DNA from: Bacteroidota bacterium
GTDB taxonomy: Bacteria > Bacteroidota > Bacteroidia > Chitinophagales > Chitinophagaceae
NCBI GenBank assembly: GCA_005883855.1
Contig: VBAU01000286.1
Location: forward strand, 526-7,122
Reading direction: 5' to 3'
Length of the DNA: 6,597 nucleotides
The position numbers were made by a program, and so were the translations under genes. Positions within the stretch are counted from its first letter, which is position 1. Each line of letters begins with the position of its first letter. A model generated the notes under the pieces. The model was not told the DNA's origin. It was given only the letters and a program-made list of their open reading frames with translations, and did not search any database. This document shows positions 1-6,597 of the stretch, piece by piece.

Positions 1-617
1 TCGCTGCCCCCCATAATATTCGTGATATCTCCACCTTTAAAATTCTTTGAGATAACGTTTTTCTTGACGCCGCCAAAAATCGAAGTGCTGTCGATAAAAT
101 CTTCACTTGAGGTGAATCCTTGCTGATTTTCTTTTATGGCCTCATCAACTTTCTGGTCCACGTGTTCTCTCCAGTACCGGTGACGACGTGGCCGAAAGAT
201 GATAAACAATCCCAGCACGATTAATGCAGCGGGCCATATAAACTGCCTGAGCATCAGCTCGGGAAAAAATTCGTTGATCAGAAAAACACCACCAACCAGC
301 ATCAGGATAAACCACGCTGCGCCACGAAAACCATGTCGGACCCCAAGGAAAAAGCACATAGCTATCAGCAACATCTGCCACGTGAATACCCATGCCGGAA
401 GCGGAAAGAGAATTGCCTTAAGAAGAGCCACTCCACCTATAATTAATAGAAATATTCCGGTCCACACGTTGCCACCTCTGCCAGAATGATATCGAACCAT
501 CCATCTCTCCTTGTAGTGCTCCGCTCTTTCCTCGCGTCTTTTATGCCTTTCTTCCCTCCATCTTCTTCGTTCTTCGCGCCAGTCCCCTCTCTCATCTTGC
601 TTATTTTCAAAATCCAT
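1..617 (-). CDS. LiaF-like membrane protein with charged N-terminus (partial, C-terminus beyond left edge)
   Basis: An open frame of 205 codons starts at the ATG at 617-615 and runs off the left edge. Residues 4-39 are a highly charged Arg/Glu-rich stretch (WREERRRW, RHKRREERAE), probably a cytoplasmic helix. Four hydrophobic segments follow, at about 52-69, 78-93, 98-116 and 127-142, with the positive-outside-the-helix run FRPRRHRYWR directly after the last. A soluble linker leads to SIFGGVKKNVISKNFKGGDI (179-198) and then an MGGS motif. That is how the C-terminal beta domain of LiaF-type proteins (cell-wall-active antibiotic response family) begins; the rest of the domain is missing here. 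Known LiaF proteins restrain an envelope-stress two-component system, and in Bacteroidota such genes often sit beside LytTR-type regulators; that role is inferred. An in-frame ATG 23 codons upstream (686-684) is possible but adds an unconvincing hydrophobic leader in front of the charged region. There is no Shine-Dalgarno sequence. Confidence 0.8.
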   Translation of the reverse strand, partial: MDFENKQDERGDWREERRRWREERHKRREERAEHYKERWMVRYHSGRGGNVWTGIFLLIIGGVALLKAILFPLPAWVFTWQMLLIAMCFFLGVRHGFRGAAWFILMLVGGVFLINEFFPELMLRQFIWPAALIVLGLFIIFRPRRHRYWREHVDQKVDEAIKENQQGFTSSEDFIDSTSIFGGVKKNVISKNFKGGDITNIMGGS

Positions 618-632
618 GTTTTTGATTTTTAC

Positions 633-664
633 CAAAAGTACTATGAGGAATGGGGATTGGTCAA
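633..664 (-). promoter_or_regulatory. Candidate Bacteroidota-type promoter for the LiaF-like gene
   Basis: On the minus strand, TACTTTTG (640-633) matches the Bacteroidota -7 consensus TAnnTTTG exactly. A TTG (664-662, within TTGAC) lies 21 bases upstream, against a usual spacer of about 19-20. The -7 element ends 15 bases before the ATG at 617, implying a very short 5' leader. This placement also argues against the upstream ATG at 686, which would lie before the promoter. It is a motif match only. Confidence 0.4.
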
Positions 665-783
665 GTGACTCTAGGCTGTAAAACATAGAAAGTCGGTGAA
701 CGGCAGAAATAAAGGGGTGAACAAGAAAGAAAATATTAGGGATTTGCGCGTCTGAGATGTTAGGTAGACCGGATGGTGACCTG

Positions 784-1134
784 CTAAGACAGTGAAGTAG
801 CCCAATCTACTTCAAACTCTTTTTTACTACCCTTTGTGCATGTAAAAAGAAAAGGAGTAATCATAGGGACATGAATATATCCAAAATCTTCAAAGTCGTC
901 ACTCATGAAAATGACTTCGACGTTTACAGTCGTATATGTTTCCGTGGAATTGTGCTCCACCGTTTCAAGTATGTTAGGAATGACCGGTTCAGATGGTTTC
1001 ATGTCCGTCCGCGTGCCTGCCAATTTCTCCAGTAACATCTCTGGAATGTCCAGTTTGCTAAATACTGTTGTTATATATGTAGTAGAGTTTTGCATGACAA
1101 AATCTTTTAGGTCTTTTGAATCGTCTTTGTACAT
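784..1134 (-). CDS. Hypothetical acidic 116-residue protein
   Basis: I do not recognise this protein. The frame opens with TGA-TTG-ATG, so nothing longer is possible; I chose the ATG at 1134-1132 over the adjoining TTG at 1137. It ends with TAG at 786-784. There is no signal peptide or strong membrane segment, so it is probably cytoplasmic. The N-terminal half looks helical (KDDSKDLKDF, then PEMLLEKLAG). A proline-containing linker (KPSEPVIPN) follows. The C-terminal half alternates like beta strands (TYTTVNVEVIF, FGYIHVPM, PFLFTCT, FEVDW). The composition is acidic, with an SDDFEDF cluster. It lies 128 bp downstream of ade on the same strand, with no clear terminator or promoter in between, so co-transcription is possible. 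An overlapping plus-strand frame (905-1180) reads like the antisense of this one, with a Ser/Val-rich, low-information composition. The reading is supported by sensible protein character, not by homology. Confidence 0.6.
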   Translation of the reverse strand: MYKDDSKDLKDFVMQNSTTYITTVFSKLDIPEMLLEKLAGTRTDMKPSEPVIPNILETVEHNSTETYTTVNVEVIFMSDDFEDFGYIHVPMITPFLFTCTKGSKKEFEVDWATSLS

Positions 1135-1179
1135 CAATCAGACATTAATTTTGTTTCCAGATTTAATACAGATATGTTA

Positions 1180-1206
1180 AAAGAAAAACTGTGCCAAAGA
1201 AAAACT
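1180..1206. repeat. Short direct repeat between ade and the hypothetical gene
   Basis: The 11-mer AAAGAAAAACT occurs at 1180-1190 and again at 1196-1206, a period of 16 bp, in the 128-bp gap after the ade stop codon. Being A-rich it could be chance. No hairpin surrounds it, and I see no intrinsic terminator in this gap. Confidence 0.4.
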
Positions 1207-1262
1207 TAAACCAATGCCTCTTTGATTTCACCTTATTTTTCAATGAGAAAGAAAGAAGAAAT

Positions 1263-2936
1263 TTAATGCACGAACTCAAATTTGTCCGCGTCAAATAACC
1301 CCATATCGCTGAGTTTGAGGTGTGGAATTACCAGCAGAGCCATAAAAGAAAGAGTCATAAAAGGAGCTGATAAAGTTGAGCCCGCATATTTCACTGCCTT
1401 ATCAATCAGAGCGTACTCTTCTGCAACTCTGTAACCATCTTCGTTACTCATTAAGCCGCCAACTGGGAGCGGAACGATCATCTGCGTGTCGTCGCTTACA
1501 AAGCTTACTCCGCCTTTATGCTCAATCACCATGTTCACCGCCTCACAAAGGTTTGCATCATCTAAGCCAACGGCGACAATGTTATGACTATCATGGGCGA
1601 CAGACGAAGCGATGGCGCCAGTTTTCAAACCAAAATTTTTTATGAAAGCTTTCGCCACGGGTGCATCCTTGTAACGATTTACGACCACGATCTTTAAGAC
1701 ATCCTGTTGGGCATCGCTCACAATCTTGCCTTTCTCCAGTACAGGCTTAAAACTTGCCCTGTTAGTGATCAGTTGGCCGTCCAGCGCTTCGATCGCAACG
1801 GTTCTTAGCTTATTTTCACCCTCGCTCCAGAACCAATTCGACTTCGGTTTCTCATGATCAGTCATCGCTTTTACTTCAAAATCCCTGATATTTTTTTTGT
1901 TGCAGGAAAAATTATTTATCGTTTTTGATTTTTCACTGGTGATAAATGATTTCCCATTCCCAGCAACCAGCTCCCCATCAATATAGGTCTGCGATACCTC
2001 GAAAGTTTTCAAGTCCTTCACGACAATAAAATCGGCGGGGTCACCTTCACACAACAACCCCACTTTCATCTTGTAATGATGCACTGGATTCACGCAAGCT
2101 GCCTGCAACACTTTGAAAAGGTCTATTCCTTTTGCTACCGCCCTCGCGCAAAGCTTGTTGATGTGACCTTCCACCAAACTATCGGGATGTTTATCATCGC
2201 TGCAAAACATCATTTGGTTTGGATATTCATGGAGCAAGTCAATTAACACTTCGAAATTCTTCGCAGCGCTGCCTTCGCGGATGATGATCTTCATTCCATT
2301 TTGTAGTTTGTCCAACGCTTCTTCGCTGGTAAAACATTCGTGATCAGTTGTAATACCGGCGCTGATATATTTTTTTGCATCGTCGCCTCTCAGGCCCGGT
2401 GCGTGTCCGTCAACGGGTTTTAATAAATGGTGGGCAGCCGCAATTTTTTTCATCACTTCTTCTTCTTCATTCAAAACACCAGGAAAATTCATCATCTCGC
2501 TCAAATAGTAGATGTCATCACTTTCAAGCAATTTTCTTACAGCGATTGAGTCCAGGGCGGCTCCGGCAGTCTCGAACACAGTGGCCGGCACGCAGCTTGG
2601 CGCACCGAAATGAAATTTGAACGGCACCGTTTTGCCGTTTTTGATCATGAATTCCACCCCGTCCATGCCACATACGTTTGCGATTTCATGTGGATCGCTC
2701 ACGGTGGCGACCGTGCCATGCACCACAGCCAGCCTGGCAAATTCTGAAGGTACCAACATGGAACTTTCTATATGAACGTGGGCATCGATGAAACCGGGAA
2801 GAATGAAGTCGTGAGTTGTGAGTCGTGAGTCGTGAGTAGGCTTAATCGAAACGATAATCCCGTTCCCGGCAGTTATTTCAGCGGGGTAAATTTTATTTTG
2901 ATGGACGTCAACAAGATTCGCTGTGATCGTCGTCAT
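1263..2936 (-). CDS. ade: Adenine deaminase (EC 3.5.4.2)
   Basis: Adenine deaminase hydrolyses adenine to hypoxanthine and ammonia in cytoplasmic purine salvage. At 557 residues it is close to full family length (about 550-600), and it belongs to the amidohydrolase superfamily with a metal centre. Visible motifs in order: LPGFIDAHVHIESSM with the HxH ligands H53/H55; SDPHEIANVCG (80-90); YLSEMMNFPGV with the probable bridging glutamate E147; VDGHAPGLRG with H178; GITTDHECFT with H199; CSDDKHPDSLVEGHIN (245-260) with the probable catalytic aspartate in SDD (247/248). ADFIVVKDL closes the amidohydrolase part. The C-terminal Ade domain includes AVGLDDANLCEAVN and ends LKLSDMGLFDADKFEFVH. The start ATG (2936-2934) gives the expected N-terminal beta region. 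It has no Shine-Dalgarno sequence and is preceded by an A/T-rich leader. It is transcribed divergently from the LolA-fold gene, 69 bp away. Oddities: a 7-bp tandem repeat encodes residues 34-43, and an A8 tract lies at codons 347-349 in the linker. Confidence 0.96.
   Translation of the reverse strand: MTTITANLVDVHQNKIYPAEITAGNGIIVSIKPTHDSRLTTHDFILPGFIDAHVHIESSMLVPSEFARLAVVHGTVATVSDPHEIANVCGMDGVEFMIKNGKTVPFKFHFGAPSCVPATVFETAGAALDSIAVRKLLESDDIYYLSEMMNFPGVLNEEEEVMKKIAAAHHLLKPVDGHAPGLRGDDAKKYISAGITTDHECFTSEEALDKLQNGMKIIIREGSAAKNFEVLIDLLHEYPNQMMFCSDDKHPDSLVEGHINKLCARAVAKGIDLFKVLQAACVNPVHHYKMKVGLLCEGDPADFIVVKDLKTFEVSQTYIDGELVAGNGKSFITSEKSKTINNFSCNKKNIRDFEVKAMTDHEKPKSNWFWSEGENKLRTVAIEALDGQLITNRASFKPVLEKGKIVSDAQQDVLKIVVVNRYKDAPVAKAFIKNFGLKTGAIASSVAHDSHNIVAVGLDDANLCEAVNMVIEHKGGVSFVSDDTQMIVPLPVGGLMSNEDGYRVAEEYALIDKAVKYAGSTLSAPFMTLSFMALLVIPHLKLSDMGLFDADKFEFVH
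2810..2837 (-). repeat. 7-bp tandem repeat (ACTCACG)x4 inside ade
   Basis: The coding strand carries four head-to-tail 7-mers: ACTCACG, ACTCACG, ACTCACA, ACTCACG. A further ACT extends the periodicity to 2807. It is read through all three phases and encodes THDSRLTTHD (residues 34-43), just before the FILPGFIDAHVH active-site strand. The peptide has the look of a translated microsatellite, not of a conserved Ade segment, but its position fits a surface loop of the N-terminal beta region. Because the unit is not a multiple of three, gain or loss of one copy would shift the frame before every metal ligand. Confidence 0.9.
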
Positions 2937-3005
2937 AAATAAGTTTTATTGCGAAAGTAAATTCGATAATTTTAAATATTCGTTCACTTTAAAACCAAAA
3001 CGACA
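2937..3005. promoter_or_regulatory. Divergent intergenic region of ade and the LolA-fold gene
   Basis: These 69 A/T-rich bases must hold the promoters or leaders of both divergent genes. On the minus strand TACTTTCG (2959-2952) matches TAnnTTTG at five of six defined bases and ends 15 bases before the ade ATG, the same offset as the candidate upstream of the LiaF-like gene; there is no TTG at the expected -33 distance. On the plus strand only imperfect -7-like stretches (TAAGTTTT at 2940, TAATTTTA at 2967) are visible. Neither promoter is firm, and no operator palindrome is evident. Confidence 0.3.
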
Positions 3006-3710
3006 ATGAAATTACCGAATGCCATAGTAACCTCTCTCATTTTATTGTCTTGTGCAAAGGCTCAAGCGCAAACGGCTGACGAGATTATTGACAAACACAT
3101 TAAAGCGATCGGCGGAAGAGAGGCCTGGAAAAAAGTTAATACCATTAAACAGCAGGCGGTGATTGATTTTAATGGAACGGAGTTGCAGCTTGAATCCATT
3201 ACTGCTCATGAGAAAGGTGCGCGTCAATCCCTTTCATTTGGAGGGATGACCGGATACACGATTTATACCGCGACAGACGGATATAATTTTTATCCCTGGC
3301 AACAACAGAAACCCGAAGCCATAACGCCTGAGGAAGTAAAGGAGAATGCAGATAACCTCGATGCGCAGGGGCCACTGATCGATTACAAAGAAAAAGGGCA
3401 CGGCGCTGACTATATTGGAATGGATGATTTTGAAGGAACCGATTGCTACAAAATTAAACTCACGGAAAAGTCAGGGAAAATCATAACGTTTTACATCGAT
3501 CCGTCCAATTATTTCATTATTCACTCAGTAACGATTACAAAAGCGAATGGTCATGAGAACGAATCAAAAACGGACTATAGCAACTATCAAAAACTTCCGG
3601 AGGGAATTTGGGTTCCCATGAACATCTCCGACGGGAATACGATAAGAATTAAAAAAGTGCAGATTAACATCCCAGTAGACGAATCGTCATTTAAACCTTC
3701 CACCAACTAA
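3006..3710 (+). CDS. Secreted LolA-fold protein (outer-membrane lipoprotein-sorting-like)
   Basis: This is a 234-residue protein. The N-terminus has a hydrophobic export signal (residues 5-16) followed by AKAQAQ, a typical Bacteroidota signal peptidase I site with cleavage near residue 20-22. LLSC (13-16) also resembles a lipobox, so lipidation at C16 cannot be excluded. The mature part starts TADEIIDKHIKAIGGREAWK (23-42), the hallmark opening of Bacteroidota LolA-like proteins. Other typical elements are FYIDPSNYFII (162-172), YSNYQKLPEGIWVP (191-204) and a C-terminal IPVDESSFKPS. The family forms an incomplete beta barrel that can hold lipid or lipoprotein acyl chains; a periplasmic role here is inferred, and this is not clearly the housekeeping LolA. 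It ends 20 bp before the propeller gene on the same strand, so the two are probably co-transcribed. The start lacks a Shine-Dalgarno sequence but gives the correct signal peptide. Confidence 0.82.
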   Translation: MKLPNAIVTSLILLSCAKAQAQTADEIIDKHIKAIGGREAWKKVNTIKQQAVIDFNGTELQLESITAHEKGARQSLSFGGMTGYTIYTATDGYNFYPWQQQKPEAITPEEVKENADNLDAQGPLIDYKEKGHGADYIGMDDFEGTDCYKIKLTEKSGKIITFYIDPSNYFIIHSVTITKANGHENESKTDYSNYQKLPEGIWVPMNISDGNTIRIKKVQINIPVDESSFKPSTN

Positions 3711-3730
3711 CACACACAAAACAAACTGTC

Positions 3731-6597
3731 ATGATTAAAATATTCTTGGCTTTGGTCACTCTAACTTTTGCAATGCAGATTCATGCCCAGGTGAAGATCA
3801 GTTCATCCACATTTGGAAAAATGGAGGCCAGGTGGTTGGGCCCCGGTACGATGAGTGGTCGTATCACTGCGATCGACGGAGTGGCGGGTGACGGCAAAAC
3901 AATTTATGTTGGCACGGCAGGCGGTGGAATTTGGAAGTCGACGAACGGAGGCGCCTCTTTCAAACCTCTTTTTGACAAATATTGCATGTCGATTGGTGCG
4001 ATTGCTGTTGATCCAAAAAATCCACAAATCATTTACGCCGGTACGGGAGAAAGTAATATGCGAAATACCGTTTCTATTGGTGATGGCATTTATAAAAGCA
4101 CCGATGCCGGGGAGAACTGGGTGAAGCTTGGATTGGATAGCACTGAGCACATTTCAAAGATCGCCATCGATCCAAAAAATTCAAATACGATATATGTGGC
4201 CGTACCCGGTCCTTTGTGGAGCAATGGCTCGCAGCGAGGGCTTTTTAAATCAATGGACGGTGGCAAGACTTGGAAAAAAATTCTTTACATCAATGAAAAG
4301 TCTGGTTGCGCTGACATCGCTATTGATCCATCAAACGCGGACGTGATTTACGCAAGTACGTGGGAGTTTCGAAGGCTCCCTTATTCTTTCAATTCCGGGG
4401 GCAATGGAAGTGGCATGTACAAAAGCACCGACGGCGGAAAGACGTGGAAGGAGTTGACGAACGGACTTCCGAAGAAACCATTTGGAAGAATTGCATTTGC
4501 CTTGGCGCCCAGTGCTCCGCAAAATCTCGTTGCAATTGTCGAATCAAATGAAACCGGTTTATTTATTTCTTCTGACGGGGGAGAGACGTGGAAGCAACAA
4601 AGTGCAACAGCCAATATCGTGGCGCGCCCGTTTTATTTCAGCACAATCGCAATTGATCCGAAGGATCCAAAAAGAGTGTATCGTCCGGCTTTTATGTTTT
4701 CCTATTCCAATGACGGCGGTTATTCGTTTGCCGATGCCAACAATGATGGAGGCTGGCTGCACAGTGACATGCACGCGTTTTGGATCAACCCTAACAACAC
4801 AAATCAATTATACGTCGGGACTGACGGCGGAGTTTATTACAGCCTGGATCGCGGAGCTACGTGGATTTTCGTGCAGAGTCTCCCGGTTGGGCAATTCTAT
4901 CATGTAAGGACTGATAATGCCGAGCCGTATAATGTTTATGGAGGGCTACAGGATAATGGAAGTTGGACGGGACCTTCTTCGGCACCGGGCGGCATAGGTA
5001 ACAATTCATGGAAGGCTATTTACGGCGGCGACGGTTTTTGGGTTCAGCCTGATCCAACTGATCCTGGTATTGCATATGCAGAATCACAGGGTGGCGAAGC
5101 CGGCAGAGTAAATGTAGTGACGACAAAGACGGTGAATATAAAACCGCAAGAGGTAGGCACCCAGGATAAGTTGCGCTGGAATTGGAATTCGCCAATCGTC
5201 ACCGGCGCCAAGAACAAAAAAAATTTGTATATGGGGGCGCAGTACTTGTATCGTTCCGCTGACCAGGGTCGTAATTGGCAAAGAATTTCTCCCGACCTTA
5301 CAACAGATGATAAAAAAAAGCAGGAGCAGGAAAATAGTGGTGGACTAAGCGCAGATAACACTTCAGCTGAAAATCACTGCACGATTTTTTCAATTGCAGA
5401 ATCGCCCGTGGATGAAAACGTGATTTGGATCGGTACGGATGATGGCAACTTGCAGTACACTTCCGATGCCGGCAAGACTTGGACGAACGTTTCAAAAAAT
5501 TACGCGGCTGCCGGCATTCCTGCCCAAACATGGGTGAGCAGCATTGAGCCAAGTTCGTTTGATAAGAAGACCGTGTATGCCACGTTCGATAATCACATGT
5601 TCGGCGATCACAAAACCTATCTGGCTAAATCAAGCGATATGGGTAAGACATGGAAACTTTTCAGGAGTACCGAGTTTACAGGCTTTGCTCATAAAATAAA
5701 GGAAGATCTTAAGAACAAAGACTTGCTTTTCCTGGGAACGGAAAGAGGACTATTCGCTACCGTTGATGGCGGTGACAATTGGTTCAGAATGAAAAATCAT
5801 ATTCCGGATTACGTGATGGTGAGAGATATATGTATACAGCCAGCCACAAACGACGTGGTAATTGCTACGCACGGCCGAGGAATTTTGATTATCGATGATA
5901 TCACGCCCATGCGTTCAATGACAAAGAGTATCATCAGCCAGGATGTTTATGTTTTCGACAACAAGCCGATTGCACTTACAACAGGAAAATTAGGTGGCGG
6001 CGGCTTCCCAACAACCGGGGGATGGATTGCTCCCAACGCCCCTTCCATTCCACCCATTCAATATTATTTGAAGGAAAGAGTGAGCATCGGCGACGTGAAC
6101 CTGGAAGTTTATGATGCATCCGGCAAATTGATCAGGACAATTCCAGGAACCATTCGTAAGGGAGTAAATAAGGTAACATGGGATTTACGAATGAAGCCCC
6201 CCAAGGTGGCCAGTGGTGGGACAAAGATTGATTTCGGAGCATTTGTAGCACCAATGGTTATGCCCGGTGATTATACATTGAAATTAAAAGTTGGCGACAA
6301 AGAATATACGAAAACACTTAAGCTGGTACACGATAACAAGAACAAGGATTTTACTTTACAGGACAGGCAGCTGCAGTACAAAACTTCGATGCAATTATAC
6401 GGCTTGCATGAAAAATTGGCCGCAACGGTTGATAGCATCAATGCAAAACAAAAAATGTTGCGCGACAATATTTCAAAAGTAAAAGATACCACTTCAAAAA
6501 AACTGCTCCAGGATTACGTCAAAAAGCTCGAAGACCTTAGGAGCACATTGTTGGCAACAAAACAAAAATCCCTTTTTGCGGATGAAAAGAAATTAAG
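3731..6597 (+). CDS. Exported Asp-box beta-propeller protein (sortilin/VPS10-like, BNR repeats), partial at right edge
   Basis: An uninterrupted frame of 955 codons starts at the ATG at 3731 and runs off the right edge. A signal peptide (residues 1-20, MIKIFLALVTLTFAMQIHAQ) precedes mature VKISSSTFGKMEARWLGP. Eleven Asp-box motifs (S/T-x-D/N-x-G-x-x-W/F) begin near residues 70, 123, 174, 232, 280, 326, 371, 509, 577, 634 and 677. They alternate with strands such as IDPKNPQIIYAG, the pattern of sortilin-N/BNR propeller blades. The family-typical THGRGILIIDDI follows at about 713-724. A small beta domain of FN3 or FlgD-like type comes next (NLEVYDASGKLIRTIPG from 790; VNKVTWDLR). A helical, probably coiled-coil tail runs from 876. 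Relatives are around 1000-1100 residues, so little is missing. They are often labelled glycosyl hydrolase, but I see no catalytic evidence for that. A binding or scaffold role outside the inner membrane is more cautious. Whether a type IX sorting domain ends the protein cannot be seen. Confidence 0.9.
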   Translation, partial: MIKIFLALVTLTFAMQIHAQVKISSSTFGKMEARWLGPGTMSGRITAIDGVAGDGKTIYVGTAGGGIWKSTNGGASFKPLFDKYCMSIGAIAVDPKNPQIIYAGTGESNMRNTVSIGDGIYKSTDAGENWVKLGLDSTEHISKIAIDPKNSNTIYVAVPGPLWSNGSQRGLFKSMDGGKTWKKILYINEKSGCADIAIDPSNADVIYASTWEFRRLPYSFNSGGNGSGMYKSTDGGKTWKELTNGLPKKPFGRIAFALAPSAPQNLVAIVESNETGLFISSDGGETWKQQSATANIVARPFYFSTIAIDPKDPKRVYRPAFMFSYSNDGGYSFADANNDGGWLHSDMHAFWINPNNTNQLYVGTDGGVYYSLDRGATWIFVQSLPVGQFYHVRTDNAEPYNVYGGLQDNGSWTGPSSAPGGIGNNSWKAIYGGDGFWVQPDPTDPGIAYAESQGGEAGRVNVVTTKTVNIKPQEVGTQDKLRWNWNSPIVTGAKNKKNLYMGAQYLYRSADQGRNWQRISPDLTTDDKKKQEQENSGGLSADNTSAENHCTIFSIAESPVDENVIWIGTDDGNLQYTSDAGKTWTNVSKNYAAAGIPAQTWVSSIEPSSFDKKTVYATFDNHMFGDHKTYLAKSSDMGKTWKLFRSTEFTGFAHKIKEDLKNKDLLFLGTERGLFATVDGGDNWFRMKNHIPDYVMVRDICIQPATNDVVIATHGRGILIIDDITPMRSMTKSIISQDVYVFDNKPIALTTGKLGGGGFPTTGGWIAPNAPSIPPIQYYLKERVSIGDVNLEVYDASGKLIRTIPGTIRKGVNKVTWDLRMKPPKVASGGTKIDFGAFVAPMVMPGDYTLKLKVGDKEYTKTLKLVHDNKNKDFTLQDRQLQYKTSMQLYGLHEKLAATVDSINAKQKMLRDNISKVKDTTSKKLLQDYVKKLEDLRSTLLATKQKSLFADEKKL

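Noticed and set aside
145..489. Frames on both strands (145-393 minus, 199-489 plus) within the left-edge gene
   Set aside because: Both are out-of-frame readings of the LiaF-like gene, whose own frame is open over all 205 codons and encodes recognisable membrane segments and a family motif.
618..783. Intrinsic terminator after the hypothetical gene
   Set aside because: Only a 4-bp AGGT/ACCT stem with a long loop is present near 760-782 and no T-tract follows on the minus strand, so it is not a convincing terminator.
905..1180. Plus-strand 91-codon frame opposite the hypothetical gene
   Set aside because: It overlaps the minus-strand gene almost entirely and its Ser/Val-rich translation looks like an antisense reading; the minus-strand product is the more protein-like of the two.
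5205..5322. A8 tracts in the propeller gene (and one in ade at 1891-1898) as possible frameshift or slippage sites
   Set aside because: Each is explained by Lys-Lys-Asn or Lys-Lys-Lys codons, the frame continues with family-consistent sequence, and A-tracts of this length are common in A/T-rich coding DNA.
3803..5552. Numerous frames of 60-140 codons on both strands inside the propeller gene, the longest at 4482-4907 plus
   Set aside because: All lie inside the 955-codon propeller frame, which shows regular Asp-box repeats throughout; the others have no domain-like features.
1..6597. CRISPR arrays, tRNA/rRNA genes, insertion sequences, riboswitches, phage or defence genes
   Set aside because: No spaced repeats, inverted-repeat ends, cloverleaf-like sequence, transposase motifs or defence-protein motifs were seen; the coding content is explained by the five genes listed.

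Overview
The window looks like a piece of a Bacteroidota chromosome, most likely from the Chitinophagales/Cytophagales side. Start codons lack Shine-Dalgarno sequences and are preceded by A/T-rich leaders. There is a TTG/TAnnTTTG-type promoter candidate. The gene families (a LolA-fold secreted protein, a very large Asp-box/sortilin-like propeller protein, a LiaF-like membrane protein) are common in that phylum. This placement is inferred from style and gene content, not from a marker gene.

Layout. Positions 1-617 hold the N-terminal part of a minus-strand LiaF-like membrane protein that continues beyond the left edge. Positions 618-783 are non-coding and carry a plausible promoter for that gene. 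Positions 784-1134 hold a small acidic minus-strand protein that I do not recognise. Positions 1135-1262 are non-coding, with an 11-bp direct repeat and no clear terminator. Positions 1263-2936 hold a complete minus-strand adenine deaminase gene (ade) with all the metal-ligand motifs, and a four-copy 7-bp tandem repeat inside its coding sequence. A 69-bp divergent intergenic region (2937-3005) separates it from the plus-strand genes. Positions 3006-3710 encode a secreted LolA-fold protein. After 20 bp comes a very long exported Asp-box beta-propeller protein, from 3731 past the right edge.

The genes fall into two groups. The minus-strand genes serve envelope-stress sensing (LiaF-like), an unknown role, and purine salvage (Ade); nothing in the sequence links them to each other. 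The two plus-strand genes are tightly spaced, both have export signals, and probably form one transcription unit for envelope or extracellular proteins. I see no mobile element, CRISPR array, rRNA, tRNA, phage gene or defence system. Most of the window is ordinary. The points most worth a second look are the frame-critical 7-bp repeat in ade, the unrecognised 116-residue protein, and the LolA-fold/propeller pair.
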